A DNA stretch of 5,503 bases from contig WGFF01000234.1 of the NCBI GenBank assembly GCA_015492355.1, positions 1-5,503 of the forward strand, given 5' to 3'. The position numbers and the translations under genes are program-made. The stretch comes from Deltaproteobacteria bacterium (GTDB taxonomy: Bacteria > Desulfobacterota > GWC2-55-46 > S146-73). Under the pieces are notes generated by a model. That model saw only the letters and a program-made list of their open reading frames with translations. It made no database searches and was not told the DNA's origin. This document shows, piece after piece, positions 1 through 5,503 of this stretch (positions within the stretch are counted from its first letter, which is position 1; every line of letters begins with the position of its first letter).

Positions 1-23
1 CCATAGAAAAAAACCTCCTTTCC
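1..23 (-). promoter_or_regulatory. Probable ribosome binding site and start codon of a leftward gene leaving the window
   Basis: Read on the - strand, positions 23-14 give GGAAAGGAGG, a near-perfect Shine-Dalgarno sequence. Nine bases then lead to an ATG at 4-2. This is good spacing for a translation start, so a gene probably begins here and runs left out of the window. Only one codon is visible, so the product is unknown. I see no convincing - strand promoter between here and position 130. The alternative is that this is chance sequence and the + strand terminator at 30-67 ends a rightward gene lying just outside the window. Confidence 0.4.
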
Positions 24-29
24 TTTTGT

Positions 30-67
30 GCGGGAACCCTGTAATGATTCGGTTCCCGCTCTTTTTT
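30..67 (+). terminator. Rho-independent terminator, + strand
   Basis: GCGGGAACC (30-38) pairs perfectly over 9 bp with GGTTCCCGC (51-59) across a 12-nt loop. TCTTTTTT (60-67) follows at once, which is the classic intrinsic terminator layout for rightward transcription. No rightward gene is visible upstream, so it would serve a transcript entering from the left or block transcription into the promoter directly after it. On the - strand the same inverted repeat would be a hairpin in the leader of the possible leftward gene, without a U-tract. Confidence 0.75.
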
Positions 68-70
68 CTC

Positions 71-97
71 TTGACATACAATATATAGTGGTATAAG
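71..97 (+). promoter_or_regulatory. Sigma70-type promoter, distal promoter for the structured RNA and nrdJ operon
   Basis: A perfect -35 TTGACA lies at 71-76. An extended -10, TGgTATAAG, lies at 89-97 with a 15-bp spacer. Alternatively TAAGAT at 94-99 gives the standard 17-bp spacer with a weaker hexamer. Transcription would start near 104-106. The promoter begins just 3 nt after the upstream terminator T-run, as expected for a new transcription unit. It could make a longer precursor of the RNA at 184-331. Confidence 0.65.
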
Positions 98-145
98 ATA
101 CATCCATCCACAATATAAAGCATAATCTGTAGGCAAATCAATCAC

Positions 146-176
146 TTGCAGAATGAGACCTATAAGGTGGTATTAA
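146..176 (+). promoter_or_regulatory. Sigma70-type extended -10 promoter, proximal to the 6S-like RNA
   Basis: TTGCAG (146-151) is a 4/6 match to the -35 consensus. TGgTATTAA (168-176) is an extended -10 element with a TATTAA hexamer, and the spacer is 19 bp, longer than ideal. The predicted start, about 7 nt downstream, falls at 183-184, exactly where the 5' strand of the RNA closing stem begins. This agreement is the main support. Together with the promoter at 71-97 it makes a tandem pair; E. coli ssrS also has two promoters. Confidence 0.5.
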
Positions 177-183
177 ACAGGGT

Positions 184-331
184 AGACAATGGCATCCTTT
201 GTAAGGTCCTCGCACATCCTGGTAAAGATGGGGATGTTCCGTGGGGGTGAAAAACCTCCCTGAAGATATGGAGCCCTGCTTTAAAACCCGTGGGCTTCAC
301 TGATTCAGCCCCTCAGAGGGGGTGCCTGTCT
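184..331 (+). ncRNA. ssrS: 6S-like structured RNA, also the untranslated leader of nrdJ
   Basis: The ends form a long closing stem. AGACA (184-188) pairs with TGTCT (327-331), and after a two-base bulge 191-200 pairs with 317-326 with some G-U pairs. In the middle is an apical hairpin: GGGGGT (243-248) with ACCtCCC (254-260) around a GAAAA loop, extended below by 238-242 with 268-272. Between the two lies a large bubble of about 37 and 44 nt, in which small hairpins can form at 214-237 and 272-296. This rod with a central bubble is the layout by which 6S RNA mimics an open promoter and sequesters sigma70 RNA polymerase. The 148-nt length is at the short end of the family. The 3' bubble strand holds TTTAAAAC near an AGCC, resembling the GCCTTAAAAC of E. 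coli 6S RNA. No terminator lies between it and nrdJ, which starts 31 nt later, so a cis-acting nrdJ leader element is the main alternative. The hallmarks of a cobalamin riboswitch are absent. Confidence 0.55.
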
Positions 332-362
332 TGTAAAAATCCAGATCTTTCAGGAGGTCTTC

Positions 363-2717
363 ATGGAACAGCAGGATATCTACAGCCGTATCTCAGGTGG
401 TAATGCGGGTGTGAGTCTCCATGAAGGGGACGGGGTAAGGATAAGCGGTAATGCAAGGAAGGTACTCGAAAAGAGATATCTCAGGAAAGACCGTGATGGC
501 AGGGTTGTGGAGACGGTAGAAGGGCTTTTCAGGAGGGTGAGCCAGAACATCGCCCAGGCTGACAGGCTCTATGATCCCGATGCTGACGTAGAGGAGACCG
601 CAGAGGAGTTCTACAGGATGATGACCTCCTTTGAGTTTCTTCCAAACTCACCCACCCTCATGAACGCAGGTAGAGAACTACAGCAGCTCTCTGCTTGTTT
701 CGTCCTGCCTGTGAATGATTCAATGGAGAGCATATTCGAGGCAGTAAAACATACCGCCCTCATACACAAATCAGGCGGTGGCACGGGCTTTTCCTTCTCA
801 TCCCTGAGACCTGCGGGTGATATGGTGGGTTCCACATCCGGTATATCCTCAGGTCCTGTATCCTTCATGACTGTCTTCGATGCAGCAACCGAAGCCATAA
901 AACAGGGCGGTACACGCAGGGGGGCGAACATGGGTATCCTCAGGGTGGACCATCCTGACATAATGAGCTTCATAGTCTGCAAGGAAGACAACACCAAGCT
1001 TAACAACTTCAACATCTCTGTAAGCCTCACAGAGGAGTTCATGGAGGCTGTACTGAATGACAGGGAATACGAACTCAGGAACCCGAGGACAGGCAGTGTG
1101 GTGGGAAGGAAGATGGCTCGAGAGGTGTTCGACAGGATAGTTGAGATGGCATGGAAGAACGGAGACCCGGGGATAATATTCATAGACAGGGTCAACAGGG
1201 ACAATCCCACACCCCATGTGGGCAGGATAGAGGCAACCAATCCCTGCGGTGAACAGCCCCTCCTTCCCTATGAATCCTGCAATCTGGGGTCCATAAACCT
1301 GAGCAAGATGGTAAAGGAGAGGGGTAACGGCTCGGGTGGGTGCGAGATAGACTGGGACAGGCTCGAAAGGACAGTAAAAAGGGCTGTCCACTTCCTCGAT
1401 AATGTTATCGACATGAACCGCTATCCCATATCCCAGATAGAGACCATGACAAAGGCAAACAGAAAAATTGGTCTCGGGGTCATGGGCTTTGCGGACATGC
1501 TCATAAGACTCGGTATACCCTATAATTCACAGGAGGCGATAGACAGGGCAGAAGAGGTGATGCGTTTTATCCAGGAGAAGGGAAAGGAGGCATCCCATGA
1601 GCTCGCCGACAGGAGGGGTCCCTTTCCGAACTTCAGGGGCTCTATCTACGAGGGTGGCAGACCCATAAGGAATGCCACTGTAACGACCATAGCACCCACT
1701 GGCACCATATCCATCATTGCAGGGTGCTCCTCTGGTATAGAGCCACTCTTTGCCCTTGTATTCACAAGGAACGTAATGGAAGGGACGGAACTCATGGAGA
1801 TAAATCCCCTGTTCAACGAGGTCGCAAAGCGCATGGGTTTTGATGACCCGGAGATAATGAAGAGGGTCGCCTCCTCAGGTGGGCTCCATGATGTGGAGGG
1901 CATACCAGAGGATGTAAAGAGGGTGTTCGTTACAGCCCATGAGATAGAGCCACACTGGCATATACGCATGCAGGCAGCCTTCCAGAAGTACACCGACAAT
2001 GCGGTCTCAAAGACAGTCAATTTCCCGAACAGCGCAACAAAAGAGGATGTAAGGGAGGTATATCTCCTTGCCTACAGGCTCGGCTGTAAGGGTGTGACCG
2101 TATACAGGGATGGCTCAAGGGAGGGACAGGTACTTACAAGGGGAGAGAAGAATACCCCCCACGGTACCACCACATCGTCTCAGCCATCTCCCGCACCCAG
2201 ACCGAGAGGAGAGGTTGCATTCGGGGTTACAAGAAAGATAAAGACAGGTTGCGGGAACCTATACGTTACCATAAACGAGGATGAAGAGGGCAGACCCTTT
2301 GAGATATTCACCCAGATAGGCAAGGCAGGGGGATGTGCAACCTCGCAGTGCGAGGCAATAGGAAGGATGACATCCCTTGCCCTGAGGAGCGGTATACAAC
2401 CAGAGGAGATAGTAAAACAGATGCGCGGTATAAGCTGTCATCTGCCAGTAGGATACGGTGGAGACAGGGTCATGTCCTGCTCTGATGCGGTTGCACAGGC
2501 AATGGAGTGGTACCTGAGATTCAAAAGGACAGCAGGGGAACCGCTCCTGTCAGGGAAAAAGGAACTGGTCCACCTTGCCAAAAAGCCCGCAGAATCCTCC
2601 ATCGCTCTTATACCCGAGCTCCTCAAACGGGGTGCGTGTCCGGACTGTGGAGGTACCGTGGAACACGTGGATGGTTGTGTTGTGTGCAGATGGTGTGGAT
2701 ATTCGGAATGCGGATAG
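363..2717 (+). CDS. nrdJ: Adenosylcobalamin-dependent (class II) ribonucleoside reductase NrdJ
   Basis: This cytoplasmic enzyme reduces ribonucleotides to deoxyribonucleotides, using adenosylcobalamin to generate the active-site thiyl radical, so it needs neither oxygen nor a second subunit. The 784 residues include the N-terminal RNR segment (about 26-110) and the ten-stranded barrel (about 110-590). The active-site motif NPCGE holds N293, C295 (the expected radical cysteine) and E297, and C306 lies 11 residues later in SCNLGS. C306 should pair with C112 as the reducing disulfide. Other RNR motifs are GGTRRGANMG (182-191) and APTGTIS (444-450). A TSCPD domain covers about 622-720. The tail holds C759, C762, C772, C775, C778 and C783, the zinc-finger and redox tail of many class II enzymes, which relays electrons from thioredoxin-type reductants. 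There is no N-terminal ATP-cone and no intein. The start is supported by AGGAGG at 352-357, 5 nt before ATG. It is first in an operon with queD and folE2. Confidence 0.96.
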   Translation: MEQQDIYSRISGGNAGVSLHEGDGVRISGNARKVLEKRYLRKDRDGRVVETVEGLFRRVSQNIAQADRLYDPDADVEETAEEFYRMMTSFEFLPNSPTLMNAGRELQQLSACFVLPVNDSMESIFEAVKHTALIHKSGGGTGFSFSSLRPAGDMVGSTSGISSGPVSFMTVFDAATEAIKQGGTRRGANMGILRVDHPDIMSFIVCKEDNTKLNNFNISVSLTEEFMEAVLNDREYELRNPRTGSVVGRKMAREVFDRIVEMAWKNGDPGIIFIDRVNRDNPTPHVGRIEATNPCGEQPLLPYESCNLGSINLSKMVKERGNGSGGCEIDWDRLERTVKRAVHFLDNVIDMNRYPISQIETMTKANRKIGLGVMGFADMLIRLGIPYNSQEAIDRAEEVMRFIQEKGKEASHELADRRGPFPNFRGSIYEGGRPIRNATVTTIAPTGTISIIAGCSSGIEPLFALVFTRNVMEGTELMEINPLFNEVAKRMGFDDPEIMKRVASSGGLHDVEGIPEDVKRVFVTAHEIEPHWHIRMQAAFQKYTDNAVSKTVNFPNSATKEDVREVYLLAYRLGCKGVTVYRDGSREGQVLTRGEKNTPHGTTTSSQPSPAPRPRGEVAFGVTRKIKTGCGNLYVTINEDEEGRPFEIFTQIGKAGGCATSQCEAIGRMTSLALRSGIQPEEIVKQMRGISCHLPVGYGGDRVMSCSDAVAQAMEWYLRFKRTAGEPLLSGKKELVHLAKKPAESSIALIPELLKRGACPDCGGTVEHVDGCVVCRWCGYSECG

Positions 2718-2818
2718 TCTCCACAGGGAAAAAGGCGTGTAGCCCCATGGGGCTCAACCAGTGGGGAGGGCGGGCGGTCTTCTCTTCCACAGAAGGTCTC
2801 CATCGATCGGGATGAGCC
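2718..2818 (+). other. nrdJ-queD intergenic gap with palindrome and possible 22-codon ORF
   Basis: This 101-nt gap has no AT-rich promoter and no terminator with a T-run, so nrdJ and queD are probably co-transcribed. It contains a perfect 14-bp palindrome, AGCCCCATGGGGCT (2741-2754). The ATG inside the palindrome (2747) opens a 22-codon frame that stops at 2813-2815, only 3 nt before the queD ATG. The Shine-Dalgarno match for this small frame is poor (AAGGCG, about 10 nt upstream). The queD site itself is also weak (GGGATGAG). Translation coupling through the small frame is possible but unproven, and the encoded peptide resembles nothing I know. Confidence 0.25.
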
Positions 2819-3193
2819 ATGTACGAACTCACTGTAACATCTGGTTTTTCCTCTGCCCACAATCTCAGGGGTTATGAGGGTGCGTGCGAGAACCTGCACG
2901 GACACAACTGGAAGGTAGAGGCAACCATAAGGGCACAGGGCTTGAACGATATAGGTATTGCCTTAGACTTCAAGGTCTTGAAAAAGGAACTCAACACCAT
3001 AGTCCAGAGGCTCGACCACAGGTATCTTAACGAGCTTATCCCCTTTGACAGAGTGAATGCCACTGCGGAGAACATCGCAAGGTATATCTTCGATGAACTC
3101 TCCAGAAGGCTCAACAAAGGCAACATAAAGGTGGCTTGTGTAAGGGTATGGGAGTCAGAGGGGGCATGCGCAGCCTTCCTGGCTGATGGATAA
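2819..3193 (+). CDS. queD: 6-carboxy-5,6,7,8-tetrahydropterin synthase QueD (PTPS/COG0720 family)
   Basis: QueD converts 7,8-dihydroneopterin triphosphate to 6-carboxytetrahydropterin, the second step toward preQ0 and queuosine in tRNA. The 124-residue protein has the normal family length and the full active site. The zinc ligands are H14 (in FSSAHNL), H27 and H29 (HGHNW). The catalytic cysteine is C23 in CENLHGH, the D-H pair is D66-H67 (LDHRYLNE), and a conserved acidic residue is E112 (WESEG). The loop C-E-x-x-H-G-H satisfies both the CxxxHGH signature of QueD and the ExxHGH signature of PTPS-III, the paralogue that replaces FolB in folate synthesis. A dual role is therefore possible. The start has only a weak Shine-Dalgarno sequence (GGGATGAG). 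The next gene, folE2, makes its substrate and begins 5 nt after its TAA stop. Confidence 0.93.
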   Translation: MYELTVTSGFSSAHNLRGYEGACENLHGHNWKVEATIRAQGLNDIGIALDFKVLKKELNTIVQRLDHRYLNELIPFDRVNATAENIARYIFDELSRRLNKGNIKVACVRVWESEGACAAFLADG

Positions 3194-3198
3194 AGGGG

Positions 3199-3993
3199 AT
3201 GGAGGAGAAAAGAAAACTGCGGGATATTCAGTGTGAGCCCGACTTCAGAAGGATAGATATAGACAAGGTCGGTGTAAAGGATATCCGCTATCCTGTGGTA
3301 GTCCTGGACAAGAAGAACAAGACCCAGCACACCATAGCCTCTGTGAACATGTATGTTGATCTGCCCCATCACTTCAAGGGCACACACATGAGTAGATTCA
3401 TAGAGATACTCAACGAGTACAGGGGCGAGATAACGGTAAGAAACTTCCCTGAGATACTCGAAAGGATGAAAAAAAGGTTCAATGCCACCACAGCCCACCT
3501 GGAGGTGGAGTTTCCCTACTTTATAGAGAAGTCAGCCCCGGTATCGAAGGCAAAGGGGCTTATGGAGTACAGGTGCAGGTACACAGGTTCGCTCGGTGAG
3601 GAGAGGGATTTTGTACTTGAGGTGACAGTGCCGGTTACCACCCTGTGTCCATGCTCAAAAGAGATAAGCAGTTACGGTGCCCACAATCAGAGGGGGATTG
3701 TAAGGGTTGCGGTGAGGTTCAGGGGGTTTGTATGGATAGAGGATATCATAAGAAGGGTGGAAAGGTCTGCAAGCAGTCCGGTCTATTCTCTCCTCAAGCG
3801 CGTGGATGAGAAGTACGTGACAGAAAAGGCGTACAACAATCCCATGTTCGTTGAAGACGTGGTAAGGGAAGTGGCACTGAGGCTCAGGAAGATGAAAAGG
3901 ATAACATGGTTCAGGGTGGAGGCAGAGAACATGGAGTCCATCCACAACCACAGTGCCTATGCCTTTATCGAGAGCAAGGCTTACACCCTGTAG
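3199..3993 (+). CDS. folE2: GTP cyclohydrolase FolE2 (type IB)
   Basis: FolE2 hydrolyses GTP to 7,8-dihydroneopterin triphosphate plus formate, the first committed step of both folate and queuosine synthesis. The 264 residues match the family from end to end. The N-terminal segment, with DIQCEPDFRR and VGVKDIRYP, runs over about 9-32. The signature CPCSKEISSYGAHNQR spans 150-165 and contains metal ligands C150 and H162. E204 follows in DEKYVTEKAYNNP (203-215), and E243/E246 with H249/H251 lie in EAENMESIHNH. Type IB enzymes can use metals other than zinc, so they work when the zinc-dependent FolE does not. The ATG is the first possible start after an in-frame TGA at 3184-3186. It has only GGGG directly in front and no properly spaced Shine-Dalgarno sequence. 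Translation is probably coupled to queD, whose stop lies 5 nt upstream. It is the last gene of the nrdJ-queD-folE2 operon. Confidence 0.96.
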   Translation: MEEKRKLRDIQCEPDFRRIDIDKVGVKDIRYPVVVLDKKNKTQHTIASVNMYVDLPHHFKGTHMSRFIEILNEYRGEITVRNFPEILERMKKRFNATTAHLEVEFPYFIEKSAPVSKAKGLMEYRCRYTGSLGEERDFVLEVTVPVTTLCPCSKEISSYGAHNQRGIVRVAVRFRGFVWIEDIIRRVERSASSPVYSLLKRVDEKYVTEKAYNNPMFVEDVVREVALRLRKMKRITWFRVEAENMESIHNHSAYAFIESKAYTL

Positions 3994-4004
3994 TCCAGGG
4001 TTTT
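3985..4004 (+). terminator. Possible intrinsic terminator overlapping the folE2 stop
   Basis: ACCCTG (3985-3990) can pair with CAGGGT (3996-4001) around a five-base loop that begins with the folE2 TAG. Further T residues follow to 4004 before the run breaks into ACCCC. The stem is only 6 bp and the T-run is short, so it would be a weak terminator. Its position at the end of the operon, facing a convergent gene, is right. It has no T-tract on the - strand and so would not stop the radical SAM transcript. Confidence 0.4.
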
Positions 4005-4051
4005 ACCCCTTCTTCATAGGACTCACAACCTGAAACCACAGATAGACCCCT

Positions 4052-5143
4052 TCAGGGTATCTCCTCTGTACAGTAAGGTACGGTGTAGATATCTTCGAAG
4101 GAATAGCCCCTCTCCTCCACAACTCCCCTTATCTCATCCGTATGTTGGGCTACGGTGTTAATAAGGTATCTTGTAAGTCCGCAGTATATCCTTCTCTGTC
4201 TGTCCGAATATTCTGTAAGTGCCTTCCTGCATCTACCAAGGCATATATCCTCCACATCACAATCCCTGCAGTCCTGAAATATCTCTCTGTGTGTCCTGTA
4301 GATCGGATAGAGGGAGTCCCTGTCCTTTATATGTCCAACCATCCCCCTCTCATCACCTACATACTCATCACACCAGTATACATTCCCCTCCACATCTATG
4401 GTCCTGTGCTCACTGCCCGCACCACACCTGAAAGACCTCTCCCTGTTGTAACCGAAGATAAGGCTTCCTGTGATAGCCTGAAACGGTATCATCCTGAGGA
4501 CCTCTCCGTCCCTGAACCTCTCAAGCCATAGATCGAAAAGCCTCTTTATACCCTCCCTGTATCTCTTTATGAACACCCCTTTGTTCTTGAAGTTAGGCTT
4601 GTTCACTATCTGCCAGTATACGGAATCGACATATCTATTGATAATACTCGTGGCTGATAGGTAAATATCCGTCTCCTCCTCCACAGTAATCCTTCCTATT
4701 ATATGGGCACTGAGGGATGGCTTCAGCTCATGGAGGTTGTTTATTATGGTATCGTACGTACCCCTTCCCCTGTGCCTTTCATGGGATGTCCTGTCGCCAT
4801 CGAAGGATACAAGGATTACATCCATGTGGTTCAACACCTCAACAGGCACGTCCCTTAGAAGCATTCCATTCGTATACAGGGCATAGGATAGATCCAAGGG
4901 ATATGCCTTCTCCACGAACCTCTCGATAAGCTCGTACTCAAGGAGCGGTTCCCCACCGAAAAAGACCACAAGGTCTCTATCTTCACTGTTCCTGTATCGA
5001 CTGCTCCTTGCAATGTAGTCGATAATCCCTTTCATCGTATCCTCTGAGAGCACCCCTCCGTTCCCTGAGGATACAACCCTGCCCGCAGAGCAATAGGAGC
5101 ACCTTATATTGCACCTATTGGTCAGAAATATGTAGTACTCCAT
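4052..5143 (-). CDS. Radical SAM/SPASM domain protein, probable peptide-modifying maturase
   Basis: The 363-residue protein cleaves S-adenosylmethionine with a [4Fe-4S] cluster held by C11, C15 and C18 (CNIRCSYC). FFGGEPLLE (61-69) is the SAM-binding GGE motif, and SFDGDRTSHERHRGRGTYD (113-131) is typical of SPASM-type barrels. The C-terminal part has a complete seven-cysteine SPASM signature for two auxiliary clusters: C240-x12-G253-x4-C258, then C292-x2-C295-x5-C301-x3-C305, then C321. Characterised relatives modify peptides or proteins (anSME, AlbA, PqqE, MftC). The substrate here is unknown, and I find no small precursor ORF in the flanks. An extra cysteine, C358, lies near the C-terminus. 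The start is supported by AGGAG (5156-5152), 8 nt before ATG. The gene stands alone, convergent with folE2, with its own promoter just downstream of rnpB. It is not QueE, which lacks a SPASM domain. Confidence 0.88.
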   Translation of the reverse strand: MEYYIFLTNRCNIRCSYCSAGRVVSSGNGGVLSEDTMKGIIDYIARSSRYRNSEDRDLVVFFGGEPLLEYELIERFVEKAYPLDLSYALYTNGMLLRDVPVEVLNHMDVILVSFDGDRTSHERHRGRGTYDTIINNLHELKPSLSAHIIGRITVEEETDIYLSATSIINRYVDSVYWQIVNKPNFKNKGVFIKRYREGIKRLFDLWLERFRDGEVLRMIPFQAITGSLIFGYNRERSFRCGAGSEHRTIDVEGNVYWCDEYVGDERGMVGHIKDRDSLYPIYRTHREIFQDCRDCDVEDICLGRCRKALTEYSDRQRRIYCGLTRYLINTVAQHTDEIRGVVEERGYSFEDIYTVPYCTEEIP

Positions 5144-5204
5144 ATCCCTGACTCCTGCAATCGACCTTTTACAGGAAGGAAGAGGCGAGGTTTAGTAATC
5201 TTAA

Positions 5205-5233
5205 ATAATAACAGTATTACTCCCTGGAATCAA
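5205..5233 (-). promoter_or_regulatory. Sigma70-type promoter for the radical SAM gene
   Basis: On the - strand, TTGATT (5233-5228) is followed after exactly 17 bp by TATTAT (5210-5205), preceded by TGT to form an extended -10 element. Transcription would start near 5198, giving a leader of about 55 nt before the ATG at 5143. The promoter lies in an AT-rich stretch 33 nt past the estimated 3' end of rnpB, so the radical SAM gene need not depend on read-through from rnpB. Confidence 0.65.
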
Positions 5234-5266
5234 GCCCCTGAATTACTGGGACCTTAGAAGGAAGAA

Positions 5267-5503
<237 letters not shown>

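Noticed and set aside
121..362. Cobalamin riboswitch ahead of the B12-dependent nrdJ
   Set aside because: It would make biological sense, but the leader lacks the conserved B12 box (AGCCAGGAGACCTGCC-like) and the GCCACTG core. The stems that can be drawn do not match the riboswitch layout.
1233..1300. Intein at the conserved active-site motif of NrdJ
   Set aside because: Inteins often sit in ribonucleotide reductases, but the NPCGEQPL to SCNLGS stretch is continuous and the protein has normal length.
611..1391. Long open frames antisense to nrdJ
   Set aside because: They are shadows of the nrdJ reading frame. They have no ribosome binding site and no recognisable domains, and they overlap the most conserved part of a certain gene.
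2718..2818. preQ1 riboswitch ahead of queD
   Set aside because: There is no preQ1 aptamer pattern: no short hairpin followed by an A-rich tail pairing back into its loop, and no terminator or sequestering stem over the queD ribosome binding site.
4041..4061. Hairpin GATA...CCC/GGG...TATC over the radical SAM stop codon as a - strand terminator
   Set aside because: The stem is interrupted and no T-tract follows on the - strand (TGTGGTTTCAGG), so it does not look like an intrinsic terminator.
4052..5143. Radical SAM gene as QueE, completing the queuosine set with queD and folE2
   Set aside because: QueE proteins are shorter and lack the seven-cysteine SPASM region that is complete here. The gene is also on the opposite strand with its own promoter.

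Overview
The window is ordinary bacterial chromosome. It holds a housekeeping nucleotide and pterin operon on the + strand, facing a lone radical SAM gene and the RNase P RNA gene on the - strand. Arg codons are mostly AGG and Ile codons often ATA, GC is moderate, and the ribonucleotide reductase is B12-dependent. This fits an anaerobic or thermophile-like Gram-negative lineage such as Nitrospirota or a deltaproteobacterial relative. That placement is inferred from codon habit and gene content only.

Positions 1-362 are non-coding or nearly so. The extreme left edge looks like the ribosome binding site and ATG of a leftward gene that runs out of the window. Next come a textbook + strand intrinsic terminator hairpin (30-67), two sigma70-type promoters (71-97 and 146-176), and a strongly structured RNA (about 184-331). 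The RNA has the architecture of 6S RNA: a long closing stem, a large central bubble and an apical hairpin. The second promoter would start transcription almost exactly at the first base of the closing stem. No terminator separates this RNA from the next gene, so it may be both a 6S-like RNA and the leader of nrdJ.

Positions 363-3993 form a rightward operon. nrdJ encodes an adenosylcobalamin-dependent class II ribonucleotide reductase with a TSCPD domain and a C-terminal cysteine-rich zinc finger. After a 101-nt gap come queD (6-carboxytetrahydropterin synthase family) and folE2 (GTP cyclohydrolase IB), the last two only 5 nt apart. FolE2 converts GTP to dihydroneopterin triphosphate, which QueD uses for queuosine synthesis. 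The QueD active-site loop reads C-E-x-x-H-G-H, so it may also work in folate synthesis. A short hairpin plus T-run overlaps the folE2 stop codon.

Positions 4052-5143 (- strand) encode a 363-residue radical SAM protein with a complete SPASM cysteine signature, like peptide-modifying maturases. It has its own good promoter (5205-5233) and no recognisable precursor peptide next to it. From about 5267 to the right edge lies the 3' part of rnpB on the - strand, with its 5' part outside the window.

The most notable points are the 6S-like RNA fused to the nrdJ leader, the possible dual-function QueD, and the orphan SPASM enzyme. I found no clear evidence of a wholly new system.
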